Position numbers and translations under genes: made by a program | Notes under the pieces: model-generated | Told to the model about the DNA's origin: nothing | What the model saw: only the letters and a program-made list of their open reading frames with translations | Databases searched by the model: none | Source of the DNA: Paracoccaceae bacterium | GTDB taxonomy: Bacteria > Pseudomonadota > Alphaproteobacteria > Rhodobacterales > Rhodobacteraceae | Assembly: GCA_014654775.1 (NCBI GenBank) | Contig: JACVZW010000087.1 | Coordinates: 1-64,000, forward strand | DNA: 64,000 nt | Direction of reading: 5' to 3' | Part shown: piece by piece, positions 1 to 9,584 of the stretch | Layout of the letters: each line of letters opens with the position of its first letter | How positions within the stretch are numbered: the first letter of the stretch is position 1

Positions 1-3000
1 CCGCCGAAGACCCCGGCATCAGCACCACACCTTCGACCACCGGCGCCGTCGTGCCCGTGCCCGACCCGTTGCCGGTGCCGTTGCCAGACCCGTTGCCCGA
101 ACCAGAGCCGTTGCCCGACCCCGAGCCTGCGCCCGGATTGTCGTCATCGGCATCCTCGGCCTCGTCATCGTCCTCACCGGGCTGATAGGTGCCCTTCGGC
201 GACAGCGTCGGCAGGTCGTCCACCGATCCGGTGAAGGTCACCGAATGGGTGCCGTCCGACATGGTGACGGTGCCGTCGCCATTGTCCGTTGCGTCGAAGT
301 CCAGCGGATTGGCGCCTTCCGCAATCTCGATCACGTCCTGAGCGCGGAGCGAGCCGATGACGAAGTCGTTGCCACCGTTCGACCGGAACAGGATGCGGTG
401 CGCCGAGGTCAGAGCCGAGATATCGACCGTCTCATCACCCGCCGAACCTTCGATCGTGATCGTGTTGAAGCTCAGGTTGGTCGGAGTGAAGTCGCCGACG
501 ATTTGCACCGTATCGGCACCGCCGCCCGTGTTGATCAGGATCTCTTCGATCTCGGTCAGCAGAGCGATGACGTTAGCTTGGGTCGGATTGGCACCACCGT
601 TGCGGGTGATGACGATTTCCGCGCCCCCTGCCGACCGTCCACCAAGCAGCGCTTCCCAAGCCGTGGCACTGTAGACACGATAGGCTTCGACAGTGTTGTT
701 GCCGTTGATGACCACCGTGTCACCCACGCCGACCTCGGTGCCGCCATTGATGGTGTCGCGACCGTCGCCCACGTTCCAGATGATGGTGTCATCACCCGTA
801 CCGGTTTGGATCGTATCGGCCCCGGCATTGCCAGAGACGGTATCGTTCCCTTCGCCAGCATCAATCACGTCAGCCCCGCCGTCGCCGGTCACCAAGTCGG
901 CCCCGTCTCCAGCGTTGATCGTGTCGGCCCCAGCACCGCCAGAAACCGTATCGGCACCTGCACCAGCGTTGATCGTGTCGGCCCCGCCATTCCCGTCGAT
1001 GAGGTCGTCACCTGCGGTTCCGGTCAAGGTATTGGCGGCAGCAGTCCCGTCGAGCGTGATGCCCACGGCCCCTGTCGCGGCCGAGGTCACGGTTTCAACG
1101 GTGCCACCGCCATCGGTGAAGGTCACGCTGGCACGCAGAAGCAGGCCTGCCTCAGCATCCGTCGGCGTGAACCGCTCGTCCGTCTGACCGGCGATCACCG
1201 TCCAAGTCACGCCGTCCACCGACGATTCCCAAGCAAAGACGAGATCCGCCGTTGCCGGGTCGAACCCGTCAGCATCCAGAATGCCCAGCGCGCTGGCCGT
1301 CAGCCGTTCCCCAACCCGCGGGGTGACGTCGTCGATCGTCAGCGCTCCGGTCGGCGCCACGTTAACGTTCGGGTTTCCGACCACAAGCGACTCGCCGGAA
1401 TAGACCGTCTCGATCGCGCCGTCGGCATCCTTGAACCGCGCCACGGCACGGATCGCAAGACCTTCTTCCGCCGCCGTCACCGTGTAGCTGGCCCCAGTCA
1501 CTTGCGTGAACTCATCGGCCACGATGCGCAGGATGTTCTCGAACACACCGCTGCCTGCCACCGTTTCGACCTGCCAGGTGTATTCCACCCCGCTGACCGT
1601 ACCGGTCGCATTGGTGGCCGACACGTTGTCGGCATCCGTAACAGCCGCCACCGACGCCGTCAGCACCTGCCCGGCAACCCCGACGGGCCGACCGCTGTCC
1701 ACGACCGTGCCATTCGCCGCAACCGTCACGCTGCCTTCGGCGATGGAGTTTTCATGCGCCGCGAACTTGACCGTGCCATCGGCAAAGAGGGCACGTTCCA
1801 CGTTCTTGACGCGATCCACGCCATCGGTGCCACCGTCACGCGTGTCGGTGATCGAAATCCAGCCATCGCCATCTGTGTCGGTCGCCACGCCCGTTTCCGC
1901 GTCGTAGCCTTCGATCGTGTAGTCCGCGAAGTTGCCCGAGAATTCGGCAATATCGACGTCAGCGGCCCCTGCGCCGTTCACGATTTCCCGAACGATGCTC
2001 AGTTCGCCGGGCGTGATTTCGCCGGTGAACATCTTGTCCTTGATCGCGGACATGCCCGTCACGTAGTAGGGAGCGCTTCCGTCCCGCGGCATGACCATGA
2101 TCTTGGCGTTGATCGCGCTGTCACCGTCGATCAGGTCGTTGCCGCCCCGACCTTCCATGATGTCGCCGCCGGCGCCGCCAAGGATGATGTTGCCCGAGCT
2201 GAAGCGGATTTCACCAGCTTCATTGACCGAAGCACCCAGAAGCGCGTCCAGCCCTTCCACAAGCGCCACGTTGGCATCCAGCAGGGCGTGAATGTCGGTC
2301 AGATCCGCCACGTCATCGCCACGCAGGATGTCGCTCTGCTTGGACCCGGACAGCGCCTCGGTCTGCGAATAGCGATCCAGAATGGTTGCCGGAGAGGCCG
2401 CAACCTGCGGGGGTCCGAACAGCCGGTTGTTCATGTCGGCCGTCACACCCAGCGGCGTGTTGGCATGGCTGGCCCAGTCAAAGCCGAACTGGCCAAAGTA
2501 CTTGTTGGTCCCGCCGCCGCTGATCATGATGTCGTCGCCGGTTTCGGCGTCGAAATCGTCGTTGCCCGGTCCGCCGATCAGCACGTCATGGCCGACGATC
2601 GAGCTGTCCACGCTGCGCTTCACCGGAAGACCCTGAACCAGGTCACCGTTGTCGCCCAGGATCAGGTTGTTGGAACCACCGCCTTCCAGCCAGTCGTCCC
2701 CTTCGCCGCCCATGATCATGCCGCCGCCAACGCTGCCATGGCCAAAGTCATTGTCCTGACCCAGCAGCATTTCGTCGAAGTCGGGGCCGCCCCAGACGAA
2801 GTCGCTTCCCGTGTCGGTGATGATCAGGTTGAAGCCCTGACCCGCATTCACCACGTCGTCGCCTGCACCGGAGCGGACTTCGTCATCACCGAATTCGTCC
2901 GTGATGATGTCGTTGCCAGCGCCGCCGAAGTGGAAGTCGTTGCCTTCGCCACCTTCGATCGTGTCGTTGCCGCCGTCGCCCCAGAAGGTATCGTCACCCT

Positions 3001-5950
3001 TGCCACCGATCAGGATGTCGTTCCCGTTGGTGCCGCCCATGACGACATGCTCGGCCCCAGTGAACCGGACATAGTCGCTGATACCGTCGTTGTTCGTATC
3101 CTGACGGATGACCTTGGGCTGCATGGCCCCGAGGATCGGGTCGCCGCCCCCGGTCGGGTCAAGCCGGGCATCAGCACCAAGACCTGCGTTGAACTGCTTG
3201 GAGATATCGGCCTCGATATAGAAATCAGGGGTCGAGAAGACGTCGCCCGGCAGGTGCGTGGCCGTGGTGTTGTTGTGGATCATGTCAGAGAACTTGTTGT
3301 TCTCCAGCTGCGCCGTCAGGTTGAGGTTGGCAAGGCGCGACAGGTAGTAGAACCGGTCCGCATCCTGCAGCGCCTCAAGCTGCACTTCGAAGATGAAGTT
3401 GAAGGTCGACCCCAGCATGCCGCCGAAGATCATCTTCTTCTCGGCCAGACCGCCGATCCACAAATCGACGTTGTTCAAGCCACCAAGGTTGCCCCCGGCA
3501 TAAACCCCCGTCGCATTCAGGAAGTCCAGACGGTCGGCAGGCGCATTGGTGCCACCCAGCACCAGATTCGCCGCCGCATCGCGCTTGGCCTCCAAGCCGA
3601 TTGCCGCGGTGATCGTGTCATGGGTCCCATAGGCCGCGATGAAGTTGATGATCGAGGCCGGGTTCTTCAGGTTCAGCGCGAAGTCGAACCAGCTTTCATA
3701 GGGCTTGATCTGGCTGTCCTGCGACCCTGCAAAGAACTGTGCCCGCGCTTCGTTCAGCGACGGCACGCCGAGTTCGCGGCCCCGGGCGATGTTGATCGCC
3801 GCAAGGTCAAGCGGCAGGCCAACAAGATTGTTGCGCAGCGCTTCGGTCACGAATTCGTCGATCTCGTTGCCGCGCTGACGGGTCATCCCCCGGGCCAGAG
3901 CACCCGCCGCATCATCGGCATCGATGCCGCTATTGGCGTATTCGACCGGGTTCAGGAAGGCCGAGATCAGGTCGGTGTGATTGGCAGTGTAGTTCGCATC
4001 ATAGCGATCCACGCCTTCATTCAGCATCGAATGGCCAAAGCGGTAGACGGTATGGGCGAATTCACCAAGGATGGCCGGGTCCAGCACGCCGTCGTATTGC
4101 ACGAAGACGTTCACGAAGGGCTGCACCTTGCGGGCGAATTCTTCGAAGACCAGATGCTGATACTGCATCTCGGTCACGAACTTGGCCGATTGGAACAACC
4201 GCGCGCCATTCCATTCCAGCGAGGTGATCGTGGCCGCGGCCAGATCTCCGGCTGCGGCAAACGGCTCAGCCAGCCATTCGTTCAGGAAAGCCGTCGCTGC
4301 AGCGACGTCGCTTCCGGCAAGCAGTGCCTTGGCGTTGTCGAGAAGGATGTTCTTCATCATCTCGACCTGACGGTTGTGTTCAGAGTGGAACACATGGTGC
4401 ACCGCCGTCAGGGCGATGTTCTCGTTCGCACGGCCATCACCGGCGATGTAATGCGCATCGAGAAGTTCGTTGTCATAGGTGCCCGTCGGCTGACGATCCG
4501 TCGCCACGCTGACGTCTGTATCGGCATCCGCCAGCTTTTCGACCAGTCCGATCGGGCCAGGACCATCCGGGTCGAAGAAGCCGGGGTTTGCGTTATGGGC
4601 GATGTCATCCAGGAAGGCCACGCCAGCGGAAATCGCCCCGACCGTGCTGACGGGCGTGGTCAGGTTACCCTCTTCCAGCACCTGCAGACCGCCCACGATC
4701 TTAACGACCTGCGGAAATCCGTTGTCGCCCGGAATGAAGTTGCCATAGGGGTCGGTGGCCAGCAGCGGCACAGAATGAACGTTCATGTCGTTCAGTTCGA
4801 TGCCGAGGATGTTTTTCGCCTGCGCCTTCACATCGGCCCAGGTCGCCATCCCGCCGCCGGAGGCCTCGTTGCCGTTCAGCAGCTTCCCGGTCGGGACCGG
4901 GATTTCCAGGGGCGAAAGGGGATCAGACGGATCGTGCGCCGGGTTCGGCACCAGCTTGTATTCGCGCAGGAAGACCTGATGCGACGGGTGCGAGGTATAG
5001 GTCTGGTTCTGGTCGACAAAGGGCGTGACCTTGTTCACCGCTTCGCCGTTTTCGGTCAGCGTCGCGCGGGTCACCACCATGAAGTTGGAATTCGAACCCG
5101 GGACATACAGCGGATCTTCCGGCTGAAGCGGGATGTAGACCGTGCCGAACCCGCCCTTTTCAACAAGGTCGAGGCCATGGTCAAAGAACTGGCCAAAGAT
5201 CGTCATCCACGAGTTGAAGGGGGCCGACAGCCCCTCGTCCGGTGCCACGTTCGGCACGACGATCGTCAGCTTGGCCAGATCGCCCGAGGTGCTCGGCTCA
5301 TAGGTCAGTCCAGCCGCGTCCAGCGCGAGCATGATATCCGCTTCAATGGCCGCAGCAGACCCATCGGCGGCTACCACAGCTGCCTTGTAGGCGTCGAACT
5401 TCGCCTGAATGGCGGCGGCATCGGCATAGGGGTCTGCGCTGCCCGCGACCTGCAAGGCCGAAATCAGGACAGCGGGGTTGTTCATCGTCTGATCGACGAT
5501 CAGGTTCGAAATGATACGCGGATCGGCATCGACCACATCGCCGGGCTGGATCGCACGCGGGCCAAGGGCCGGGTTGTTCGCGATACGGATCGCGTAGTCG
5601 TTGTTGGTCAGATAGGTCTGGGGCGTGTAGCCAAGAGGAATGCCGTCAACGCCGGAGTTGATCAACTGGCCCGTCACAGGGTCCAGCCGCGGCGGGCCAA
5701 ACGCCATTGCATCATTGCCCACCGGGGCCCAGGTCTGCTCCGTCGCACGGGGGAATTCCTGCCCCGCCGAACCAAAGGTGCCCTGACCAGGCGTCAGGTT
5801 GTTGTTGCTGCCGTCCACGCGCCGCAGACCCCAAGGAAGCTCCGGGGTCGGAAGATACGTCCCAAGGATTTGTTCCCCCCGCGCGTCCGCTTCAGCGATC
5901 TTGATCTGCTGAAGGATGAACTCGAGGTCATTCATATTCACGGTAACCAT
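1..5950 (-). CDS. Giant RTX-type animal-like heme peroxidase, 3' end outside window
   Basis: The minus strand is open from ATG 5950 to the window edge, at least 1983 codons, so the C-terminus is missing. The N-terminal half has animal heme peroxidase motifs: FGQFFDHGLDL with the likely distal His258, a HNRQ motif with candidate catalytic Arg527, YRFGHSML with candidate proximal His640, and an NIARGRELGVPSLNEAR-type motif after it. Around residues 965-1035 there is a first block of GGxGxDx calcium-binding nonapeptides. Two Ig/cadherin-like modules follow (for example NVAPTGALTIDDVTPRVGE), then a second RTX block around 1630-1730, then a Gly/Ser/Asn-rich linker near the window edge. No Sec signal is visible at the N-terminus. 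Together with RTX repeats this fits type I secretion, whose signal would lie beyond the window. Related bacterial RTX peroxidases include Mn(II)-oxidising MopA-type enzymes. Substrate here is unknown. A GAGG-containing ribosome site precedes the chosen start. Confidence 0.88.
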   Translation of the reverse strand, partial: MVTVNMNDLEFILQQIKIAEADARGEQILGTYLPTPELPWGLRRVDGSNNNLTPGQGTFGSAGQEFPRATEQTWAPVGNDAMAFGPPRLDPVTGQLINSGVDGIPLGYTPQTYLTNNDYAIRIANNPALGPRAIQPGDVVDADPRIISNLIVDQTMNNPAVLISALQVAGSADPYADAAAIQAKFDAYKAAVVAADGSAAAIEADIMLALDAAGLTYEPSTSGDLAKLTIVVPNVAPDEGLSAPFNSWMTIFGQFFDHGLDLVEKGGFGTVYIPLQPEDPLYVPGSNSNFMVVTRATLTENGEAVNKVTPFVDQNQTYTSHPSHQVFLREYKLVPNPAHDPSDPLSPLEIPVPTGKLLNGNEASGGGMATWADVKAQAKNILGIELNDMNVHSVPLLATDPYGNFIPGDNGFPQVVKIVGGLQVLEEGNLTTPVSTVGAISAGVAFLDDIAHNANPGFFDPDGPGPIGLVEKLADADTDVSVATDRQPTGTYDNELLDAHYIAGDGRANENIALTAVHHVFHSEHNRQVEMMKNILLDNAKALLAGSDVAAATAFLNEWLAEPFAAAGDLAAATITSLEWNGARLFQSAKFVTEMQYQHLVFEEFARKVQPFVNVFVQYDGVLDPAILGEFAHTVYRFGHSMLNEGVDRYDANYTANHTDLISAFLNPVEYANSGIDADDAAGALARGMTRQRGNEIDEFVTEALRNNLVGLPLDLAAINIARGRELGVPSLNEARAQFFAGSQDSQIKPYESWFDFALNLKNPASIINFIAAYGTHDTITAAIGLEAKRDAAANLVLGGTNAPADRLDFLNATGVYAGGNLGGLNNVDLWIGGLAEKKMIFGGMLGSTFNFIFEVQLEALQDADRFYYLSRLANLNLTAQLENNKFSDMIHNNTTATHLPGDVFSTPDFYIEADISKQFNAGLGADARLDPTGGGDPILGAMQPKVIRQDTNNDGISDYVRFTGAEHVVMGGTNGNDILIGGKGDDTFWGDGGNDTIEGGEGNDFHFGGAGNDIITDEFGDDEVRSGAGDDVVNAGQGFNLIITDTGSDFVWGGPDFDEMLLGQDNDFGHGSVGGGMIMGGEGDDWLEGGGSNNLILGDNGDLVQGLPVKRSVDSSIVGHDVLIGGPGNDDFDAETGDDIMISGGGTNKYFGQFGFDWASHANTPLGVTADMNNRLFGPPQVAASPATILDRYSQTEALSGSKQSDILRGDDVADLTDIHALLDANVALVEGLDALLGASVNEAGEIRFSSGNIILGGAGGDIMEGRGGNDLIDGDSAINAKIMVMPRDGSAPYYVTGMSAIKDKMFTGEITPGELSIVREIVNGAGAADVDIAEFSGNFADYTIEGYDAETGVATDTDGDGWISITDTRDGGTDGVDRVKNVERALFADGTVKFAAHENSIAEGSVTVAANGTVVDSGRPVGVAGQVLTASVAAVTDADNVSATNATGTVSGVEYTWQVETVAGSGVFENILRIVADEFTQVTGASYTVTAAEEGLAIRAVARFKDADGAIETVYSGESLVVGNPNVNVAPTGALTIDDVTPRVGERLTASALGILDADGFDPATADLVFAWESSVDGVTWTVIAGQTDERFTPTDAEAGLLLRASVTFTDGGGTVETVTSAATGAVGITLDGTAAANTLTGTAGDDLIDGNGGADTINAGAGADTVSGGAGADTINAGDGADLVTGDGGADVIDAGEGNDTVSGNAGADTIQTGTGDDTIIWNVGDGRDTINGGTEVGVGDTVVINGNNTVEAYRVYSATAWEALLGGRSAGGAEIVITRNGGANPTQANVIALLTEIEEILINTGGGADTVQIVGDFTPTNLSFNTITIEGSAGDETVDISALTSAHRILFRSNGGNDFVIGSLRAQDVIEIAEGANPLDFDATDNGDGTVTMSDGTHSVTFTGSVDDLPTLSPKGTYQPGEDDDEAEDADDDNPGAGSGSGNGSGSGNGSGNGTGNGSGTGTTAPVVEGVVLMPGSSA

Positions 5951-5995
5951 GGCATACGCCTCTTTCCTGAATTGTGATCAAGCCGGCGGCAAGGT

Positions 5996-6022
5996 GCGAA
6001 CCGGAATGATTTACAGTCGCAA
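5996..6022 (-). promoter_or_regulatory. Shared 27-bp box, copy upstream of the RTX peroxidase
   Basis: Read toward the peroxidase gene, the box is TTGCGA, C, TGTAAATCATTCC, G, GTTCGC. It ends 45 bp before the start codon. It matches the box upstream of the response regulator (6702-6728) at 25 of 27 positions, and both face their own gene. The outer GCGA and TTCGC ends form an inverted repeat. It could be an operator or part of a promoter. Function is inferred only from duplication and position. Confidence 0.6.
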
Positions 6023-6701
6023 TTCCCGGTTGCCCTGCCAAACGTCTGTGGTCCGACGATCCGTTCGGCACCAGTCCAATGCAGCATCAGACTTAGGTTA
6101 GAGGGACGCCATACCTTCGGACGTCCGGATGGCATCCATCCGGCGTCCGCGAACGGCCGTCGTCACAGCAGAATTCCCTTTCACATCAAGGATATCGCTC
6201 CGGTTTCCGCGCAAGACGGTGGCGTCTGCCGGTCACCGGCTCTCGCGGCCCACAGCACAGGGACTGGAAAGCGCGCCTTCGGCCCTTGCCATGCACGACC
6301 CCAGTAAGGCTGCCGTCACCCACAACCGCCCGGCCACCGCGACATCGGCTTGTCGCTGCCTCCGCCGCAGGCGCCGAACGCCCGCCCGTCCGTCATCACC
6401 AAGACCCTTTAAAAACGCACATTATATAATCTTTACAATATGATGCGGCCCGCGTCGTCAGGCGCCGATCCATCCCGGCTCTGTCTCGATCATCCTCAGA
6501 CAGCGACCTGCCACAGCGGACTGTGCACCGCGCTAATCCAGAATAGGGAGGAATCCCCTTCTTCTCCCCCGCTCCAGTCACCCTGCCCGTCCCCATCAAA
6601 GGGCGCGCCATCCCAGCCAAACCTAACTTTGGTCTGATCCTGCATTGGACCATCGGCGCATAATGCGTCGGACCATCGCGGTTTGTCGGCAAAGCCCGAA
6701 G

Positions 6702-6728
6702 TTGCGAATGTAAATCATTCCTGTTCGC
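6702..6728 (+). promoter_or_regulatory. Shared 27-bp box, copy upstream of the response regulator
   Basis: The box reads TTGCGA, A, TGTAAATCATTCC, T, GTTCGC and ends 79 bp before the response-regulator start. The two differences from the peroxidase-side copy are single bases at the two variable positions. In this copy the outer GCGAA and TTCGC are a perfect inverted repeat. It may be bound by the regulator encoded next to it, which would mean autoregulation plus control of the peroxidase, but this is inference. Confidence 0.6.
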
Positions 6729-6807
6729 GGCGACCCGCTGGCGTCACTGCACCCCAGACACGCGGCTAAGCCGGGCTCGCCACTCGGACGGAAAATGTGG
6801 GACCGAA

Positions 6808-7467
6808 ATGCCGAACCTCGTTCTAGTCGACGATCATCCGATCATCCTTTCCGGCCTTGCCGCCCTCTTTCGCACGCGGCCCGGTTATCAAGTCGTGGAG
6901 ACATGCTCGACGGCGGACCCAGTGCTGCCGCTCTTGCGCGCCTCGAAATGCGATGTCCTTGTCTCTGATCTGTATCTGTTGGGCGACAAGTTCGAAACGA
7001 TCCGCCGCATCCGCAAAGAACGCCCCGATATAAAGATCCTCATTTTCACCGAAAACGCCTGCCCAACCACCTGCCTAGACGTCATGACGGCAGGCGCCGA
7101 CGGCTACATCCTCAAGAACAGCGGAACCGACGACCTCTTCACCGCGATCGAGGCCGTTCTGTCGGGGCAAGGGTTCATCTCTCTCCCCTTGGTTCTGGGG
7201 TTAAGCCAAGAAAAAGAGATGGAGAAACAAAGACGGCAGCAGCTTGCCTCCGTCGCGCTCAGCTCGCGCGAAAGTCAGGTGGCGCACGAACTGCTGCACG
7301 GGGCGTCGAACAAGGAGATCGCGGTCAAGCTGAACATCTCCTACAAGACGGTGAAGTTCTACATGAACCAGATCATCCGCAAATTCGAAGTTCGAAACAG
7401 GGTGGAAGTCGTGTTGGAACTGCAGCGCATGAACGGCCCCGCCGGGCCCAGCACAGAGTCCATGTAG
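6808..7467 (+). CDS. NarL/FixJ-type response regulator (REC plus LuxR HTH)
   Basis: This 219-residue protein has the usual two-domain layout. The receiver domain covers about residues 3-120, with acidic Asp8-Asp9, phospho-acceptor Asp54 and Lys103 in the motif GYILKN. A LuxR-type helix-turn-helix follows at about 150-212 (LSSRESQVAHELLHGASNKEIAVKLNISYKTV is split across its helices). It should act as a phosphorylation-dependent transcription factor in the cytoplasm. No histidine kinase lies next to it, so it is an orphan in this window. It faces the RTX peroxidase and shares a 27-bp upstream box with it, making the peroxidase a likely target. A GC-rich stretch at 7469-7496 could be a weak terminator. 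Confidence 0.9.
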   Translation: MPNLVLVDDHPIILSGLAALFRTRPGYQVVETCSTADPVLPLLRASKCDVLVSDLYLLGDKFETIRRIRKERPDIKILIFTENACPTTCLDVMTAGADGYILKNSGTDDLFTAIEAVLSGQGFISLPLVLGLSQEKEMEKQRRQQLASVALSSRESQVAHELLHGASNKEIAVKLNISYKTVKFYMNQIIRKFEVRNRVEVVLELQRMNGPAGPSTESM

Positions 7468-7647
7468 AAGACCCCTGTTCTCTTGCGCGGGGGCTGATCA
7501 CGGTCCACTGCCCATGCCCGCAGGTTTCAGCCCGACCACCACAGACGCGCCGGGCCGTCCCCAAACCCGCCCGCACGCCGTTCGGCAACACCAAAGCTGT
7601 GCCGCGCCACGGCGCAACAGAAGGCACAAAATCCAATGTCACGTGAA

Positions 7648-7724
7648 TGGTCGGGGCGATAGGATTCGAACCTACGACCTACGGTACCCAAAACCGTCGC
7701 GCTACCAGACTGCGCCACGCCCCG
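7648..7724 (-). tRNA. tRNA-Pro (anticodon TGG)
   Basis: On the minus strand the acceptor stem CGGGGCG pairs with CGCCCCG, followed by discriminator A and an encoded CCA at 7648-7650. The D arm (GGCGCAGTCTGGTAGCGC), the anticodon loop TTTTGGGTA within the stem around it, and the T arm GGTTCGAATCC are all present. The anticodon TGG reads proline codons. There is no gene within 120 bp on either side that would suggest co-transcription. Confidence 0.97.
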
Positions 7725-7773
7725 AACGCGCCCTCCTTACCCGCTCCCGCGCGGGATGGAAAGCGGCGATCGG

Positions 7774-8253
7774 TCACTCGCAGGGCCAGACCGCCGTTCC
7801 TTGCGGGATCGCCGGATGGCGCAACTCGGCCCCTTCCGCGATTCCCATGCGCGCGGCCAACCCGCCATTGATCTCCAGCACAAAGCGCACATCGGTGCCG
7901 CCGTCGATCGGCGTCGTGTCATGCGGCACGGCATTGGAATGCACCCGCGTCACGCGGCCCGTCTCATCGGCAAAGATCATGTCCAAGGGGATCAGCGTGT
8001 TCTTCATCCAGAAGGACGCCCGCTGCGGCGCCTCGTAGACGAACAGCATGCCCGCCGATCTGGGCATGCTCTCGCGGAACATCAGGCCCTGCGCCCGCTC
8101 GGCCCCGTCATCGGCCACCTCTACGGTAAAGCGCGCCGTGCCCGCCGGGCCGCGCACCTCCACCGTTTCAGGCGCGCAGGCCGCCCCCGCCACGGCGGGC
8201 AGCAGCGCTGCCCAGCCCGCTATGACCCAAGCTGCCGCGTTGCCGCTTCCCAA
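7774..8253 (-). CDS. DUF192 family exported protein
   Basis: About 159 residues with a hydrophobic N-terminal stretch ending in AGAACAPE, consistent with a Sec signal peptide. The rest matches DUF192: SFWMKNTLIPLDMIF and a DxxVRFVLEINGG-like segment with GMAEGA-type ending. The function of this family is not established. The listed start is a TTG that overlaps the end of the upstream cold-shock gene by 34 bp. No ATG or GTG gives a better start in frame, so the exact N-terminus is uncertain. The overlap suggests translational coupling with the cold-shock gene. Confidence 0.82.
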   Translation of the reverse strand: MGSGNAAAWVIAGWAALLPAVAGAACAPETVEVRGPAGTARFTVEVADDGAERAQGLMFRESMPRSAGMLFVYEAPQRASFWMKNTLIPLDMIFADETGRVTRVHSNAVPHDTTPIDGGTDVRFVLEINGGLAARMGIAEGAELRHPAIPQGTAVWPCE

Positions 8254-8756
8254 GACACCACCTGCACCGCCATGCGCCCCCGCTTGCCATCGACGATGCG
8301 CAGGCAGATCGCCTCGCCCGCCTGAAGATCGGCAAAGCCGGATACGCGCAACACCTCGATATGGATGAACACATCCTCGGGCCGCCCGAAGACATTGGCA
8401 AAACCAAAGCCCTTGGCCTTGTCAAACCACTTCACCCGGGCGGGCTCCAGCGGCAACTGGGCGATTTCTTCGGGGTCTGCAGGGGCGCTCTCGTCACCCA
8501 GAGGGAAGCTCACGCCCTGCGGCGGCTCGATGCTCAGCACCTCGACCGCTTGAACGCCACGCTGCGTCATCTGCACATTCACCGAAATCACCGCACCATC
8601 CGCAACCGAGTTCTGTCCATAGTTCCGCAGGACATTGGCATGCAAGAGGATATCGGCCCCACCTTCATCTGCGACGATGAAACCAAAACCCTTGCCCGGA
8701 TCGAACCACTTTACCCGGCCATGCACTTGGTGCACCGGCCTATCATTGTCTGTCAT
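8220..8756 (-). CDS. Double cold-shock domain protein
   Basis: 178 residues with two cold-shock domains, at about 10-75 and 105-170. Each has the RNA-binding core: GRVKWFDPGKGFGFIV in the first and ARVKWFDKAKGFGFAN in the second, followed by FIHIEVL-like RNP2 positions. Such tandem proteins bind single-stranded RNA or DNA and are common in Rhodobacteraceae. The second domain is more divergent. It is followed, with overlap, by the DUF192 gene. Confidence 0.93.
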   Translation of the reverse strand: MTDNDRPVHQVHGRVKWFDPGKGFGFIVADEGGADILLHANVLRNYGQNSVADGAVISVNVQMTQRGVQAVEVLSIEPPQGVSFPLGDESAPADPEEIAQLPLEPARVKWFDKAKGFGFANVFGRPEDVFIHIEVLRVSGFADLQAGEAICLRIVDGKRGRMAVQVVSWEAATRQLGS

Positions 8757-8870
8757 TTTGAGAGCCGTTCCCCAGTGTTAGCCCTTCATAAGTAATGCCG
8801 TGAATGTATAGGCCTTTTCAAGGGGCTAATTTTAATCTGTCTGAATAGCTTCATTCGCGAAGCGCGAATG

Positions 8871-9473
8871 TCACGGGTTCAACCGCGTGATCTCCCAGCT
8901 TTCCCCAAGGTTTTCGCGGCTCCATCGGAACCGGTCATGCAGCCGGAACGCCCCGTCCGCCCAGAATTCGATCTCCACTGGCCGGATGCGAATGCCGCCC
9001 CAGAAGGGCGGGCGCGCCGGGTTCGGCCCCTGCTCCACCGTCACCTTCGCCACATCGGCCATCAGCGCGCCCCGGGACGACAGCGGTTCCGACTGGTGCG
9101 ATGCCCAAGCGCCGAGACGGCTCTTCAGGCTGCGGCTGGCGTAATAGGCATCGGCTGCGGGCCCCTCTTCGCGCTCCGTCACCCCCCGCACGCGGATCTG
9201 GCGACGCAGGCTCTTCCAGTGCAGCACGAAGGCTGCCTTCCCGCTTGCCGCGATCTCGCGGCCCTTCTTCGAGCCGTAATTCGTGTAGAACACGAAGGCA
9301 TCCGCCTCGATATCCTTCAACAAAACCATGCGCACATTCGGCATGCCACCCTCATCCACAGTCGCAAGCGCAATGGCATTCGGATCGTTCGGTTCCACCG
9401 GTTCCGCCTCCGCAAGCCAGGCTCGCGCTATAGTAAACGGATCGTCACCCGCAAATATTCCGCTTCTGTCCAT
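8871..9473 (-). CDS. pdxH: Pyridoxamine/pyridoxine 5'-phosphate oxidase
   Basis: 200 residues, the usual length for PdxH. It catalyses FMN-dependent oxidation of PNP/PMP to pyridoxal 5'-phosphate, the last step of vitamin B6 synthesis and salvage. Visible motifs are [23 protein letters not shown] for FMN phosphate binding, the [12 protein letters not shown] segment, and the C-terminal signature [15 protein letters not shown] followed by WEITRLNP. It is transcribed away from fabI across a 111-bp gap holding both promoters. Confidence 0.97.
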   Translation of the reverse strand: MDRSGIFAGDDPFTIARAWLAEAEPVEPNDPNAIALATVDEGGMPNVRMVLLKDIEADAFVFYTNYGSKKGREIAASGKAAFVLHWKSLRRQIRVRGVTEREEGPAADAYYASRSLKSRLGAWASHQSEPLSSRGALMADVAKVTVEQGPNPARPPFWGGIRIRPVEIEFWADGAFRLHDRFRWSRENLGESWEITRLNP

Positions 9474-9584
9474 GTTTTTTCTCGCATGCCTTCCTGCGAC
9501 GCCTGCGATCGGGCCACACTTGATGCAGCACCCGTGATCGCCTACACGTCATCGTCAACGCAAAGGGTGGGCGAGGTACAGGCA

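Larger units (their letters stand above)
5951..6807. other. 857-bp divergent intergenic region
   Basis: No convincing gene was found between the peroxidase and the response regulator. Short open frames here lack ribosome sites and recognisable motifs. The region holds the two matching 27-bp boxes near its ends and an AT-rich island around 6411-6440 with the 10-bp palindrome ATTATATAAT, unlike the GC-rich surroundings. The island could be a promoter or a site of DNA bending. Its length suggests complex regulation. Confidence 0.5.

Noticed and set aside
245-5977. 1910-codon open frame on the plus strand opposite the RTX peroxidase
   Set aside because: It is the reverse complement of a motif-rich peroxidase gene and has no recognisable domain. 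Long antisense frames are common in GC-rich DNA with repeated RTX codons.
5951-6807. Several short open frames in the divergent region
   Set aside because: No ribosome sites, no motifs, and mutual overlap on both strands.
8868-9584. N-terminal extension of fabI
   Set aside because: It is antisense to pdxH, and the family length and start fit ATG 9585.
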